From the IMG/VR virus record IMGVR_UViG_3300017671_000009, positions 1 through 22,342 of that record: 22,342 nucleotides of DNA; one strand, given 5' to 3'. The stretch comes from a virus. Made by a program: the position numbers and the translations under genes. Positions within the stretch are counted from its first letter, which is position 1. Each line of letters starts with the position of its first letter. The notes below the pieces were generated by a model. The model made no database searches. It was not told the origin of the DNA and was given only the letters and a program-made list of their open reading frames with translations. This document shows positions 22,337 through 22,342 of the stretch, piece after piece.

Positions 22337-22342
22337 GGCCGT

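Noticed and set aside
1-22342. tRNA genes, integrase or attachment site
   Set aside because: I saw no cloverleaf-like sequence, recombinase gene or att-like direct repeat in the window.

Overview
The window is a GC-rich (roughly 60% by eye), gene-dense stretch holding the late (packaging, head, tail) module of a tailed phage or prophage of the HK97-like siphovirus type. The best guess for the host is an alphaproteobacterium of the Caulobacter/Brevundimonas kind. The guess rests on base composition, on the GTA-like tail chaperone and connector proteins, and on the general look of the tail proteins. Nothing in the window (no integrase, repressor or host flank) says whether it is a free phage or a prophage.

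The main module is read entirely on the minus strand, so functional order runs from high to low coordinates. Packaging comes first: small and large terminase (22336-20208). Head genes follow: portal, an HNH nuclease gene, prohead protease, major capsid protein and a small 59-residue head protein (20176-16490). Connector and neck genes come next (16070-14108), then the tail tube, two overlapping tail-assembly chaperone frames and the tape measure (14052-10058). Distal tail genes are two minor tail proteins, an NlpC/P60-like protein and a 2158-residue tail-tip/J protein (9472-1218). The end of the window has a small unknown protein and a holin-like membrane protein (1195-1). Three plus-strand genes (327-926, 9542-10057, 16121-16459) are set into this order like 'morons'. 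They encode one N-terminally anchored protein, one secreted protein and one small membrane or secreted protein.

The most striking signal is the hexamer TAAATA on the coding (minus) strand. By eye I find it 11 times, always ahead of a late gene, and not once in the opposite orientation. In nine cases it ends 4 or 5 bases before the start codon, and those genes have no usable Shine-Dalgarno sequence. In the other two, the major capsid and tail tube genes, it lies 38-39 bases upstream and a good Shine-Dalgarno follows. Genes without the hexamer mostly overlap the preceding stop codon (ATGA or TGATG), or sit a few bases from it, and are probably translationally coupled. My reading is a distributed late-promoter element giving leaderless mRNAs for most units and leadered mRNAs for the two most abundant proteins. 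Five of the 11 copies sit in a short perfect inverted repeat. This motif also settles several start codons.

Other points of interest are a likely -1 frameshift joining the two tail chaperone frames, and a tail-tip protein with a built-in repeat stalk carrying four beta-rich modules that look carbohydrate-binding. A compact bidirectional terminator also separates the capsid unit from the moron at 16121-16459. There is no stretch over 300 bases without a gene.
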